From Nostoc sp. UHCC 0302 (GTDB lineage Bacteria > Cyanobacteriota > Cyanobacteriia > Cyanobacteriales > Nostocaceae): a stretch of 64,000 nt of DNA. The DNA lies in the NCBI RefSeq assembly GCF_038096175.1, contig NZ_CP151099.1:2668501-2732500 (forward strand), in the 5' to 3' direction. Made by a program: the position numbers and the translations under genes. Of the stretch, positions 8,301 to 17,936 are shown one piece after another (the first letter of the stretch is position 1; each line of letters starts with the position of its first letter). A model generated the notes under the pieces. That model had not been told where the DNA came from, did not search any database, and saw nothing but the letters and a program-made list of their open reading frames with translations.

Positions 8301-9644
8301 TTAGACTCGATTTGCTTCATCGGTGCGTCCTAGTTGGCTGTAGGCGTTAGCTAATTCTCGCTTAATTACAGGAATATTACTGCGAGAGGCGTTGCGCTTT
8401 TCTAGGACATTCAGTGCTTTGTGATACTCTCTGGTGTGAAGCAGGGCATCGAGATAAACTTGTTCAAATAAGTCTCGTTGAGCATGAGATCCACCGGTGG
8501 ATTGCAAATCTGGTAATACTGGTTCTAGATAGGCGATCGCTTTTTGCCAATCACCACGTGCGTGAGCTGCCATACCCTTGCCCGCAGGTACTCCTACCTC
8601 TGCCCAAGTACGTCGGGCATAAGGTAATACTTTCTCGGCATGAAGTTGCATACTATCTAACAACTCAGATGCCCAATCTTCTTTACCACCTCGTACCAGT
8701 GCATAGATGTATTGCAGATCCAGGAATGCGAGGACGTGTTCGTGCAGTCGTGGTTGCAAATAGCTAGCTAGTTCCTGCCAGCGCAAACCGACATCTACAC
8801 CACGCAACTCTAGCCGTAGCAGTAGTGAAATGGCATTGATTTGCTCCCGACCATTGTCTTTTTTGGCACGTCCCCAGATGCGCGTATCATATATTTCTAG
8901 TACTTTGGCAAAATTTTCTATATCTAGGTAATAAAGGGATGTATGCCACCAAAGATGTCCGTAAAAAGCGGAACTACCATCTTCCCAAGTATCACTGAGA
9001 TTTTCCATTAAGGTAATTCCTTCTTCTAAGCGTCCTTGAGTTTCTAATACATGAGCAACGGCGTGGTGCGCCCAACGGTTATCTCGTTTTAGAGCGATCG
9101 CTTGTCGTCCAAATGCTTCTGCTTCTGCTAAACGATGACACTCTTCTAACCCGAAGGCTAGCATTCCATACATATACGGGTTATCTCGATTGGCGGCAAA
9201 AACTTTTTCGGCAATCCGCAGCATTCCCTGACTATTACCAGAATTTCTGTAGTGGTATTGCGCCAGATGCACTGAGGCTAAATCGCGAGGATAATCATCG
9301 GCGATCGCTTCATGATAGGCGATCGCTTGCTGAATATCGCGCTTTGCCCAAGCCTCAATTGCTGCAACGTAAAGTTTTTCGCGATTATTAGCGTGGGTGA
9401 GGTTTACTGTCGCCACGTTGAGATAAGATGATGCCTGAGTTAAAGCATTAGAACCACCAGCAAACAGATAAAAAGCGGCAACTTGAGCATTGGCGATCGC
9501 GCAGGTCGGATCTGCCTCAACTGCTTTGAGAATAACTTGGGCATCGTTACCGACACTCAATAATTGATCAACAAAGCTATCTATGGCATCTACCGCTGTT
9601 GACGAGTCGGTAGTAATTTCGAGTTGAGATAAATCTTTTAACAT
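8301..9644 (-). CDS. TPR-repeat protein, TTC38-like
   Basis: 447 aa with no signal peptide or membrane segment, full of helix pairs with TPR character (WAHHAVAHVLETQGRLEEG, WQKAIAYLEPVLPD, KRELANAYSQLGRTDEA). Length and the HLWWHTSLYYLD segment match the TTC38 family of solenoid proteins, whose biochemical role is unknown. Its end lies 62 bp upstream of the aldo/keto reductase start on the same strand, so the two could be co-transcribed. It presumably mediates protein interactions in the cytoplasm. Confidence 0.8.
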   Translation of the reverse strand: MLKDLSQLEITTDSSTAVDAIDSFVDQLLSVGNDAQVILKAVEADPTCAIANAQVAAFYLFAGGSNALTQASSYLNVATVNLTHANNREKLYVAAIEAWAKRDIQQAIAYHEAIADDYPRDLASVHLAQYHYRNSGNSQGMLRIAEKVFAANRDNPYMYGMLAFGLEECHRLAEAEAFGRQAIALKRDNRWAHHAVAHVLETQGRLEEGITLMENLSDTWEDGSSAFYGHLWWHTSLYYLDIENFAKVLEIYDTRIWGRAKKDNGREQINAISLLLRLELRGVDVGLRWQELASYLQPRLHEHVLAFLDLQYIYALVRGGKEDWASELLDSMQLHAEKVLPYARRTWAEVGVPAGKGMAAHARGDWQKAIAYLEPVLPDLQSTGGSHAQRDLFEQVYLDALLHTREYHKALNVLEKRNASRSNIPVIKRELANAYSQLGRTDEANRV

Positions 9645-9911
9645 TGAATTTCCCAGAGCATTGCACAGTTACAAGTCTTACTTTGCAAAAGCCAGGTATT
9701 ACAACAATTTTCAGGTTTATAGACTATGGTTATGATCAGCAGTGGTGTAGTTGAATCATATAAACAATTCCATCATCTACTGTATCTCAATCAGTTTACA
9801 GTAGAAATGATGATTAGATTAAGAATTTCGTAGGGACGCATCACTAACTGTGGACATTTACAGCGCGTTACGTCCCAAGGTCAACTGCCGAAAATCGGGT
9901 AACATCCTATC

Positions 9912-9939
9912 GTAGGGGCGCAAGGCCTTGCGCCCCTAC
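9912..9939. repeat. Perfect 28-bp palindrome
   Basis: Two 14-base arms, GTAGGGGCGCAAGG and its exact complement, with no loop. It lies in the 341-bp gap between two minus-strand genes, beyond the 3' end of the haloperoxidase gene (stop at 9986), so it could act as a terminator, but it lacks a T run. Its GC-rich sequence in an AT-rich gap suggests a dispersed palindromic repeat. Nothing else was recognised in 9645-9985. Confidence 0.75.
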
Positions 9940-9985
9940 TACAAATGTACAAATAATTTTGGATAATTTATTTTTTGGAAGTCCC

Positions 9986-11827
9986 TTAGACAGTAACTTT
10001 TGTACCGTCAAATTTGGTGAAGGTGAAACCGTTGAAACGTTCGTTATATCCTAGTCTTTCATCTCTGAGGATACTAATAGCAACTTCTTCTCCTAAAGCT
10101 AAAGCAGCTGAACCATCGGTGCGCCAATGAATACCGCCGTGTCCGCGACCAATAGCATAGTTAGTTGCCAGTTTGTTCAACTCCCCACCGACTGTTAGAG
10201 GCGGCCCACTGTAGGGGATCACCTTCGTCGGATCATTGGGATCAGGCACTACCGGATCAGGAATAACGAAGTTCTCGTCAAAGAACGCTTTCAGCAGTGT
10301 GACATTGACAGCGGCAGTAGCAGCAGCACCGCCAGTATAGGAGGAATGAGCCGGAGCGCCTTCTGGGTAAGCTTGGGGCAATAGATAGCTGCCAAATTTG
10401 CTAAAGGTCTGAGCCAAAGCTTGGGAATTCAAAACCTCAGAATTAATCGGATATTGAGTTTTATTGACAAGATTGTTGTAGACTAGCCCACCATAAGCTT
10501 CCGGGCGTAGAATGCGGTGTACATAATACTTCTGCCAGTATGATGCTCTGATCACACGTGAGCCAGCAAGACCGAGTAAGGCTTGTAAATGTCCCACTGC
10601 AAACGTTGCATTAGAACCCTGTTGAGTCTTTGAGTTGATATAAGGATTGCCCGGATTTAAAGGTGCGTTAATAGCACCGAGAATCAAGGAGGCTCCAAGG
10701 TAGGTAGGGCCACCGACATGGGCGTACTCGCCTAAGTCACGAACTGTGACTATGTAATGGTTTGTAGGGTCATACTGAATTAGTTTGCCTGAACTGCCTC
10801 CATTTTGGACAGTCAACCATTCCTCGAAATCGATGAGAAAGTCATTGCCAGGTAAAGCAGTACGAATCAATGGCGAAACTGATTGAGTTCCCCAAGGGAT
10901 ACTCCGCAACAGAAATTGTGAGATGTAAGGCCCGTCTAGAACTCCTGGTGGAATAACGTGTTTAGCTGTCTTACTTGAACCGTCAGACGGGTCGATGTAG
11001 GTGACGCTACCACGAAACAAGGTTCTAGGAGTGACAACACCATTCTGTTTTGGCCCTACGAATGCTGAAAGCTTGTTGAGGTCTTGGACTGCTGCCAAAA
11101 CTTTCGGCTCGTCGGTGTTGTCCTCAAACTTAGAGAAAGGAACGTCACGTAGTAAAGCTTGCCAGTAGAGTTCGACTGCTTCAGCAGCCCTAGCTGCACT
11201 AGCGAGAGCTGGTGGTGGTGGAACTGCTATCTGTGCTGCATTAATCCCTTCCAGGCTGATTGCTAAAGGGCCTTGAGGATTGACCAGTTTCCGACTACCA
11301 CCCAAAATTATATTTTCATAATCATCTGGGTTTTGCGTTAACAGTGCTTTAGTCAAAGAGTTGTATGCTTCTAATTTGACTTCACCCAGTTTGTCATGTG
11401 GTAGCGCCCTACTATCACTGCCGATTTTGTTCGGGTAAAGTTCCTCGTCACCATTAGTCGGATGTGGTGGAATAGGAATATTTCGTTCAAGCTTTGCTGC
11501 TTCAACACGCACTCGATAGGCTCTATCAACAAATCTTTCATAGTCGAACCGAGGCCTTTTTGGATAACGTCCTAAGAAGCGTCCGTCGATATCCTGGGCC
11601 TGAACAATATCCCCTTTCTTAGAGAAAGGTGAACCTAGAACTCCCGCAACAACGCTAGCGGTAGTGAACAAACTAGCGCGACCGAGAAATGCACGTCTAC
11701 TAGCGCTATTACCCAAGAAGCGTTTGCTACGTGAGCTAGCTACTGGGGGTTGCTTTCCCTGAGCTATTTCGCTCTGTACTTGATTATCCTTTTCGGAACC
11801 TTGATGAGAATTGGGGTCTACTTGCAT
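9986..11827 (-). CDS. Vanadium-dependent haloperoxidase-like protein (PAP2 superfamily), Tat signal
   Basis: 613 aa from ATG 11827, which is preceded by GGAGAAC; the open frame extends 30 codons further but without a ribosome-binding site. A twin-arginine signal (SRRAFLGRASL, Arg44-Arg45) is followed by a hydrophobic stretch, so folded export by Tat is expected. The C-terminal half shows the haloperoxidase pocket: Lys433 and Arg441 in QKYYVHRILRPEA, PEGAPAHSSY at about 488-497, and Arg561...His567 in GRGHGGIHWRTD, the latter His being the vanadate ligand. The motif usually read as PSYPAGHA is SYTGGAA here, so the acid-base His is Ala501. Family membership is clear; haloperoxidase activity is therefore uncertain. 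Confidence 0.87.
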   Translation of the reverse strand: MQVDPNSHQGSEKDNQVQSEIAQGKQPPVASSRSKRFLGNSASRRAFLGRASLFTTASVVAGVLGSPFSKKGDIVQAQDIDGRFLGRYPKRPRFDYERFVDRAYRVRVEAAKLERNIPIPPHPTNGDEELYPNKIGSDSRALPHDKLGEVKLEAYNSLTKALLTQNPDDYENIILGGSRKLVNPQGPLAISLEGINAAQIAVPPPPALASAARAAEAVELYWQALLRDVPFSKFEDNTDEPKVLAAVQDLNKLSAFVGPKQNGVVTPRTLFRGSVTYIDPSDGSSKTAKHVIPPGVLDGPYISQFLLRSIPWGTQSVSPLIRTALPGNDFLIDFEEWLTVQNGGSSGKLIQYDPTNHYIVTVRDLGEYAHVGGPTYLGASLILGAINAPLNPGNPYINSKTQQGSNATFAVGHLQALLGLAGSRVIRASYWQKYYVHRILRPEAYGGLVYNNLVNKTQYPINSEVLNSQALAQTFSKFGSYLLPQAYPEGAPAHSSYTGGAAATAAVNVTLLKAFFDENFVIPDPVVPDPNDPTKVIPYSGPPLTVGGELNKLATNYAIGRGHGGIHWRTDGSAALALGEEVAISILRDERLGYNERFNGFTFTKFDGTKVTV

Positions 11828-12327
11828 GAGATGTTCTCCACTGGACAAAAAAATACAAAAATCTGGCCATAAGTAAATGGTTGACTTAAAGCTTGAAAGA
11901 CTTTGAGCCAAATACATTTGTGATAGCCAATACTAGAAAGCTTGTGTAGTTTTCATCAGTCTGATATGTTGCCGCTAAGGTTTAAGCATCGCTAGTAGCA
12001 CAGCTAAAACCACTGCTTTCTTCCAGTTAGACTAAAATCTACTGTAAATCTATCGGATTACCGCCTTTAGTTGTTAAAACAGACTTTCTCACAAACAACC
12101 ATGAAAATCAAGAGGTCTTTACCAAGTTGATACAAGATATCTCAGCCCTGTATTGGTGACGATATGTGTCAAGCAGAGAGAATGAGGCGATCGCTTTAAG
12201 ACAATATGGAGAATTAGCCTCTTGGTGTCTTTCTACCTTGGTGGTGAAAAATCATTATTCTACTAAGACAGCAAAAATAAAATCTTGTCTGCCAAGAGTT
12301 GGTTTAATTTTTCTCCACAATATAAGA
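11828..12327. other. Intergenic region upstream of the haloperoxidase gene
   Basis: About 500 bp holding the haloperoxidase promoter region (minus strand). No conserved gene was recognised. A 67-codon plus-strand frame at 12166 has no family resemblance and runs into the MITE at 12328. Confidence 0.5.
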
Positions 12328-12462
12328 CAATACGGTTCAGTTAAGTCTAGAACTCTTTGTCAAAGATAATTTTTTTAACGAACCACATTCGCGTAGCGTC
12401 TCGTTAGAGAAGGACGCAAAGGACACAAAGAGAAGAAAGAATTGCTTAACTGAACTGTATTG
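12328..12462. mobile_element. 135-bp MITE-like element with 18-bp terminal inverted repeats and 10-bp target duplication
   Basis: The ends CAATACGGTTCAGTTAAG (12328-12345) and CTTAACTGAACTGTATTG (12445-12462) are inverted repeats with one mismatch. They are flanked exactly by the direct repeat CAATATAAGA at 12318-12327 and 12463-12472. The interior encodes nothing and includes GCGTAGCGTCTCGTTAGAGA, a sequence shared with the second copy at 63111-63261. Size, inverted ends and flanking duplication define a non-autonomous transposable element; the mobilising transposase is not in this window. Confidence 0.85.
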
Positions 12463-12477
12463 CAATATAAGAATGCC

Positions 12478-13803
12478 TTACCTTTGGCTTGATTGAGGAA
12501 TTAACCCCATGTCTACATAAATTGGCTGTACTATCTTGCTGATAGTAGGCAGCTTTGTACTAAATAAGTAGGCTCCTAAAACACAACAAACACCGCCAAA
12601 TAATAAAGAATTTGCTACACCCACTTGAGCAGCTAATCCTCCAAAAAATAAATTTCCAAAAGGCAGTATTCCTAAAAAACCTGTTGTAAATATACTAGTT
12701 ACTCTACCTCTTTTATCTTCGTCTACGAGAATTAATTGCGTAAAGTTATTAATTGACGCTAGAGTTAAAGTGTTATTCATACCTATCATAAATATGAATA
12801 AGAGGCAAATTTCTAATTGAGTTGAGCGGGAAAAGACTATTAACGATAAACCGAGAGTTGCCGCAGACCACGCCATAACTTTTCCCAGTCCTATGATTTT
12901 TTTGCGTGAAATTAAATAAAGACCTGCAACTATAGAACCAAATGCTGAAGCTGTCATCAAAAATCCCATAGTCTCGGCATTACCTTTTAATATTTCTTTC
13001 ACAAAAATAGGTATTAAATTTACATAGGTCATCGCCATAAAACAAATCAACATTTGCAACATTAATGCATATTTAATTGGTAAAAATTCGTATGCAAAAG
13101 TAAATCCTTCTTTCAGATTTTTCCAGATTTGCGGTTTTTGGGCTAATGAATTGCTAGGCAATGGCTTGATTCGGACAGTTAAGATAGCGGATAGCAAAGG
13201 TAAATAACTAATACTGTCAACTAAAAAGCATGAGGCTGCTCCAGAACGAGCAATCATTAAACCCCCAATCATCGGACTAACAAATTTAGCTGTATTAATT
13301 AAGAACGAATTGCTAGCCATTGCGCTATAAGTGTCTGCTTTTTTATCTACAAGTCTAGGAATAATCACCTGACGCGCTGGCAAATCGAAAGCTTTAACTA
13401 TGCCTTGTAACATCCCGATGATAATAATCGAAGTTACATTAATTTGACCACTCAAAGTTAGAAAAGTTAGTGTAGATGATAATACAATAGAAACTAGCTG
13501 AGTAGTAAGTAAGACATATCTTAAGTTCCAGCGATCCAGTAATACTCCTGCTAAGGGTGTAATAATCAAGCCTAATGCTTGATTTGTAAATCCAGCTACA
13601 CCAACTAACATAGCTGAATTTGTTAGTTGATAGACTAACCAAACTAAAGCAATTTGAGTCATCCAAGAGCCAAAAAAAGATAAGCTAGCTCCGATAAGAT
13701 AACAAGACACATTTGCAGATTTAAGAGCAGGTGGAACTTCAAAAAAAACAAGCCTAAGTTTGTCTTTTTTAGAATTTTCTCTATTACTTGATAGCATTCT
13801 CAT
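12478..13803 (-). CDS. MFS transporter, EntS-like exporter family
   Basis: 441 aa, twelve hydrophobic segments. The pattern YLIGASLSFFGSWMTQIALVW at the first helix and RQVIIPRLVDKK in the central loop match the MFS_3/EntS subgroup, which includes the enterobactin exporter and many macrolide or siderophore efflux proteins. Codons 1 and 3 are both ATG. No siderophore or antibiotic synthesis genes flank it, so the cargo is unknown. The stop is just beyond the MITE target duplication (12472), so the element lies immediately downstream of the gene. Confidence 0.87.
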   Translation of the reverse strand: MRMLSSNRENSKKDKLRLVFFEVPPALKSANVSCYLIGASLSFFGSWMTQIALVWLVYQLTNSAMLVGVAGFTNQALGLIITPLAGVLLDRWNLRYVLLTTQLVSIVLSSTLTFLTLSGQINVTSIIIIGMLQGIVKAFDLPARQVIIPRLVDKKADTYSAMASNSFLINTAKFVSPMIGGLMIARSGAASCFLVDSISYLPLLSAILTVRIKPLPSNSLAQKPQIWKNLKEGFTFAYEFLPIKYALMLQMLICFMAMTYVNLIPIFVKEILKGNAETMGFLMTASAFGSIVAGLYLISRKKIIGLGKVMAWSAATLGLSLIVFSRSTQLEICLLFIFMIGMNNTLTLASINNFTQLILVDEDKRGRVTSIFTTGFLGILPFGNLFFGGLAAQVGVANSLLFGGVCCVLGAYLFSTKLPTISKIVQPIYVDMGLIPQSSQR

Positions 13804-14604
13804 TTCCCTGGTTAAAAATTTTTATAATGCTGAAAGCTTTTCTCTTTTAAACTTTCCCTACATCTGGCAAAAGACATAGCGTTTTCAACTCCAGTGAGGT
13901 ACAAAATAACCCCTTCCCCCTTGGTAAGCTACGGTGTACACACAAGTCTGAAATAGCTGATTAACCAAGGTTTTACCCCACCCTATCCCTACCCTTGGAA
14001 AGGGTAGGGAACTAGATTTCCTATAAGGGGGATGAAAGGGGGGTGCGCGATAGCGCAGGTGGGGTGTATTTTATGTGCCTAGTAATTGCTGTATATTTGC
14101 CAGCTATTTTATGTTTCTAATGAAGCTTTAGGGGATTTGCACATCACAGGCTATAAACTAGTGTTAGTAAAACTTACTATTAGTTTGCCATAAAGTTTGC
14201 ACGCTTACTATTAGTTTAAAAAAATAGTGGCAGGATTGCCAGGCATTTATTTTAACGCGTCTGACTAAGTACTGAATATTAGTGCGTATGTTTTTACTCG
14301 AAGCCCTAGCGCGATCGCGTAGAAGTTGGAGTGTCTTGATAATACTAGTGTCTTTGTTGAAAAAAATATTGAATCACTAGGATACAAAGGGTTTTCATCC
14401 ATCCTGATGTAGTAGAGTGACCGGGTTAATTTAGTGCATAAAACATCAAGACAATTTTCTTTTCTGTCTCTGTGTCGCGCCAGTTGCTACAACGGGGGGA
14501 ACCCCCGCAACGCACTGGCTTCTCTGCGCCTCTGCGGTTTATTAATCCACTATTTTAATCCGGTCACGTCACTACACCTGTGTCTGATGTAGGGAGTTTA
14601 TTAG
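13804..14604. other. Repeat-rich intergenic region
   Basis: About 800 bp without a gene. It contains dispersed repeat material: a GTGAGGTACAAAATA-type sequence (around 13896) with flanking pyrimidine/purine-rich tracts, also seen near 39640 and 41240, and GCCAGTTGCTACAACGGGGG with an inverted CCCCCGCAACGCACTGGC part (around 14477-14519). Function not apparent. Confidence 0.5.
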
Positions 14605-15675
14605 TTATGACAACCAAGCGCGATCGTATTGAACAGGCCAGAGTTTATCGTGTCCTAACTGCTTGGCTGCTAGGTGTGGCCAATAAGGATTACGAAGTAG
14701 TTCGCGCCCTAACAGCACTATATCAGCTACTTCTGTGCTAATAATCTGGTCAGCTTGTTCGGGAGATGTAATTAAACCGACTGCTCCTGTAGGGATATTG
14801 GCTTCACGGCGGATGCGTTCGGCAAACTGAGTTTGATAACCTGGTTTGAGTGATACATTGATACCTGGGATAATTCCGCCTGATGAACTGTCTATTAAGT
14901 CAACACCTAGAGACTTGAGTTTGTCGCTTAAAGCGATACTTTGCTCTATGTCCCAGCCTTTGTCAACCCAATCAGTGGCGGAGATGCGTACCCACAGGGG
15001 ATATGTTTCGGGCCAAACTTCTCGCACTCCTTGAACAACTTCTCTGAGTATACGAGTACGGTTTTCAAAGCTCCCACCATAATCATCCTGGCGTTGGTTA
15101 GAAAGAGGCGAGAGAAATTGGTGCAGTAAGTAACCGTGAGCAGCATGGATTTCTACTACTTTGAAGCCGGCTTGTAGAGAACGTTTGGCAGCTTGGACAA
15201 AGGCGTTAATAATCTGTTGAATTCCTTCGATACTGAGTGCTTCTGGTACTGGACTCTCTTTGCTGAAGGCGATCGCACTACTCGAAACCAATGGACGCCA
15301 ACCTTCCTGAGATTCATCCAGCACTTTCCCGCCCTTACTCGGTTTGGCAGTGCTGGCCTTTCTGCCTGCATGAGCAAGTTGAATACCTGCAACAGCGCCA
15401 AAGTTATGAATTAACGCGGCAATCTTGGCTAAAGTTTCTATGTGTGCATCTGACCAAATTCCCAAATCTTGCGGACTAATGCGCCCACGAGGTTCTACTG
15501 CTGCTGCCTCTGTTAGCACTACACCCGCACCACCAACTGCACGAGAAGCTAGATGAACCAAGTGCCAATCGTTAGCATATCCATTTGTACTTGAATATTG
15601 GCACATCGGTGAAACGGCGATGCGGTTGCGAAAGGTAACTTCACGGATCTTGAATGGTTCAAATAGGTGAGGCAT
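14605..15675 (-). CDS. NADH:flavin oxidoreductase, Old Yellow Enzyme family (YqjM-like)
   Basis: 356 aa FMN-dependent ene-reductase. It has the features of the thermophilic-like (class III) branch: Cys25 and Tyr27 in SPMCQYSS, the substrate-anion-binding pair His177 and His180 in EIHAAHGYLLHQFLSP, and Arg in NRTRIL. Such enzymes reduce activated C=C bonds of enals, enones or nitro compounds with NADPH. It follows an MFS exporter gene by 89 bp on the same strand, with a short G-rich heptamer tract between, suggesting a small detoxification unit. Confidence 0.92.
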   Translation of the reverse strand: MPHLFEPFKIREVTFRNRIAVSPMCQYSSTNGYANDWHLVHLASRAVGGAGVVLTEAAAVEPRGRISPQDLGIWSDAHIETLAKIAALIHNFGAVAGIQLAHAGRKASTAKPSKGGKVLDESQEGWRPLVSSSAIAFSKESPVPEALSIEGIQQIINAFVQAAKRSLQAGFKVVEIHAAHGYLLHQFLSPLSNQRQDDYGGSFENRTRILREVVQGVREVWPETYPLWVRISATDWVDKGWDIEQSIALSDKLKSLGVDLIDSSSGGIIPGINVSLKPGYQTQFAERIRREANIPTGAVGLITSPEQADQIISTEVADIVLLGRELLRNPYWPHLAAKQLGHDKLWPVQYDRAWLS

Positions 15676-15699
15676 TAGTATTAATTCCTTCTCATGCTA

Positions 15700-15746
15700 G
15701 GGGGTTGGGGATAAGGGGATTGGGGATTGGGGATTGGGTACTGGGG
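15700..15746. repeat. Short tandem heptamer tract (GGGGATT type)
   Basis: Imperfect head-to-tail copies of GGGGATT lie in the gap between the MFS and OYE genes. This is the STRR class known from Nostoc and Anabaena. Similar tracts occur at 20960-20992 and 53132-53170. Confidence 0.7.
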
Positions 15747-15764
15747 ACTCCTTAGCGCAACTTG

Positions 15765-16976
15765 TTAAATAGCTGTAGGTTTTCTGCTCCCTACGCTGAA
15801 GTGAGTAATGGATGCCACAATTAACAAAAAGAATCCGATCGCACAAACGCCATTCCATTGCCACAATGCCCAACTGTAAGTACCAAGAAAAGAGCCGAGT
15901 GCGCCACCGCTGTAATTTGTGACCATAAACACTGTGTTCAATCGGCTCTCAGCATTTGGAACCAAGCTATAGACGCGGATTTGGTTGGAGACGTAAGCAG
16001 TATGCATTCCTAAGTCCAGAACAAGCACCCCGAATGCGAGGCCTATAAGATGCTTTCCTGCTATCCAAAGTATGACAAAAGCTGAAAGGACAAGAGCAAC
16101 GCCTATACCAACCAACATCCTGGGGCCTCGTTTGTCTACTAAGCGTCCAACGATAGGGGTAGTCAAGGCTCCAGCTATGCCAAGCAAGCCAAATAGGCCT
16201 GCAACTCGACTGTCGTAATTATAAATGGGTGATTCCAACAGAAAAATTAGGCTAACCCATACGGTATTAAAGGCTGCAAATATGAGTGCAATGTTGAGTG
16301 CTGATTCACGTAACACGGGCTGTTCGCGAACAAGTTGCACAAGACTCTGCATCAGTTGTTTGTACGATAGTGTAGATGCTGGCTCACTTGCTGGTATTCG
16401 CCCTTTGATAGCAAAAGCAAAAACAAGCATCACAGCAGCAGACATTAAGTATACGGCTCGCCAGCCCAGATAGTTGCCAATCACTCCACTAATTGTCCGC
16501 GCCAGAAGGACACTAAGAATCATACCGCTGAGTAACGCGCCGATCACTTTGCCTCGTTCTGAGGGATGTGTTAGCTGTGCAACTAGTGGCAGAACTAGAT
16601 GTGCCACGATGCTACAGAAACCAAGTGCAAAGCTGGAGACAGACAACCAAACAAGATTAGGGGCTGTAGCTTCTGCCACTAAAGTGCAAGTCAGTAAGCC
16701 TAGCATACTAACAATTAACCAGCGACGTTCTATCTTGTCCCCTAAAGGAACTAACAAAAGTAACCCTACTGCATAGCCAACTTGAGTTAGAGTCGGAATA
16801 AATCCTACCTGCTGCACAGAGATATTTAAGCTGCGCCCCATATCTGCAAGCAGCGGCTGGTTGTAGTAGACATTTGCTACTGATAAACCGCAGGCGATCG
16901 CTAAAGTTAAAACAGTACTTCGCTGTGCCAGCATTTGGCTAGCAGTAGTTAGAGCGTTTTGCTCTTTAGAATCCAT
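15765..16976 (-). CDS. MFS transporter
   Basis: About 403 aa from ATG 16976; a TTG three codons earlier is less likely. Twelve hydrophobic helices; the first reads ACGLSVANVYYNQPLLADM, typical of a sugar-efflux/multidrug-like MFS group, with VPLGDKIERRW as the conserved loop 2-3 motif and VGRLVDKRGPRM in the second half. Probably an inner-membrane proton-driven exporter. Upstream of and co-oriented with the OYE gene (89-bp gap); the pair may export or detoxify the same class of compounds. Confidence 0.88.
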   Translation of the reverse strand: MDSKEQNALTTASQMLAQRSTVLTLAIACGLSVANVYYNQPLLADMGRSLNISVQQVGFIPTLTQVGYAVGLLLLVPLGDKIERRWLIVSMLGLLTCTLVAEATAPNLVWLSVSSFALGFCSIVAHLVLPLVAQLTHPSERGKVIGALLSGMILSVLLARTISGVIGNYLGWRAVYLMSAAVMLVFAFAIKGRIPASEPASTLSYKQLMQSLVQLVREQPVLRESALNIALIFAAFNTVWVSLIFLLESPIYNYDSRVAGLFGLLGIAGALTTPIVGRLVDKRGPRMLVGIGVALVLSAFVILWIAGKHLIGLAFGVLVLDLGMHTAYVSNQIRVYSLVPNAESRLNTVFMVTNYSGGALGSFLGTYSWALWQWNGVCAIGFFLLIVASITHFSVGSRKPTAI

Positions 16977-17371
16977 TATGACCAACCCAAAGTATGGAAT
17001 AGTAACTTATGGTAGTTCTCAATTGCCTGCAAACCACTCTTACTAGAAATTGGTAATTCGTAATGACGCTCTCTACGAGACCAAGGCGTTGGCGGAGCTT
17101 TCGCTTTAGCGATACGCAGACTCGCTACCGCTACGCTAACGTAATTCGTAATTAATAGAAATTAGGATTTCTTTATATTTTGTCTCCCATCTCCTGCTTT
17201 CTGACTCGAATGTCACTAAGAAAACGTGAAACCTCGCGCTTGGCAGGGTGTTGGGGGTAGGGGGTAAGGTGTAGTGTTTAAGACAATTAAACTTTAGTTG
17301 CGTCAAGGAGTTCAACATTTTCTTAAATCCCTACACCCAAAAGCCAGTTATATCAAGGATTTACGCTTAAC
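16977..17371. other. Intergenic region with dispersed repeat
   Basis: Around 17066-17145 lies a repeat-family sequence (CTCTACGAGACCAAGGCG, then GCTACCGCTACGCTAACG) related to those at 35215-35285 and 63165-63215. No gene seen; the minus-strand frame at 17136-17318 has no support. Confidence 0.45.
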
Positions 17372-17581
17372 TTAGTGCCATTCCTTTCTGACTCTTTGCT
17401 CGGACTTTTCTCTGTCTTCTGACTCCTGACTCTGACATTCCCAAATATCACATTTTCCTTTTTCTTGATGGACTAATAACTCTAGATGCTCAGGTAATTT
17501 AGTTTTTTGCCATATTGACCAAATTTCCCCACAGAATAATTCTCTTTCAATATGTCCAGGAAACATTATTTTATTCTCCAT
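17372..17581 (-). CDS. Small hypothetical protein
   Basis: 69 codons from ATG 17581. N-terminal MENKIMFPGHIERELFCGE looks protein-like and the composition (Glu, Lys, Trp, three Cys) is soluble. There is no recognised domain and no good ribosome-binding site, and the last third (SQESEDREKSEQRVRKE) is low-complexity and may be read-through of repeat DNA. It could be a small cyanobacterial protein or chance. Confidence 0.35.
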   Translation of the reverse strand: MENKIMFPGHIERELFCGEIWSIWQKTKLPEHLELLVHQEKGKCDIWECQSQESEDREKSEQRVRKEWH

Positions 17582-17936
17582 ATATGCGAGTATTTAGTTT
17601 TACTAAATGAACTTACGCAGGATACATATTTACTACAAAATTTTGGCTACTTTAGCTATTGTCTATGCAATTTTTGCATTATCTACAGTCTATATAAAAA
17701 TAGAATGTACTTGTGCAAAAGCGCTTAAGTCAGCAAAAAGCTCATATCCACATTGTAGTTAATTTTTGAAATGCGTAACTCCAAGTAATTACTAGTTTAT
17801 GAAAGATAAAATTGCAAGATTTTTATCTTTCGTAATTGATATTTTTACAGTCATCAAAACACAGGTATTAATCGCCTGCATACTGTTTATTGATAAAGTA
17901 TCTCACTTGTTTATCAACAAATAATTTGTTCAATTT
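17582..17936. other. AT-rich intergenic region
   Basis: 355 bp between a small ORF and the metQ relic. I see no gene, repeat or clear signal in it. Confidence 0.5.

Noticed and set aside
12166-12369. 67-codon plus-strand frame
   Set aside because: It runs into the MITE and has no family resemblance.
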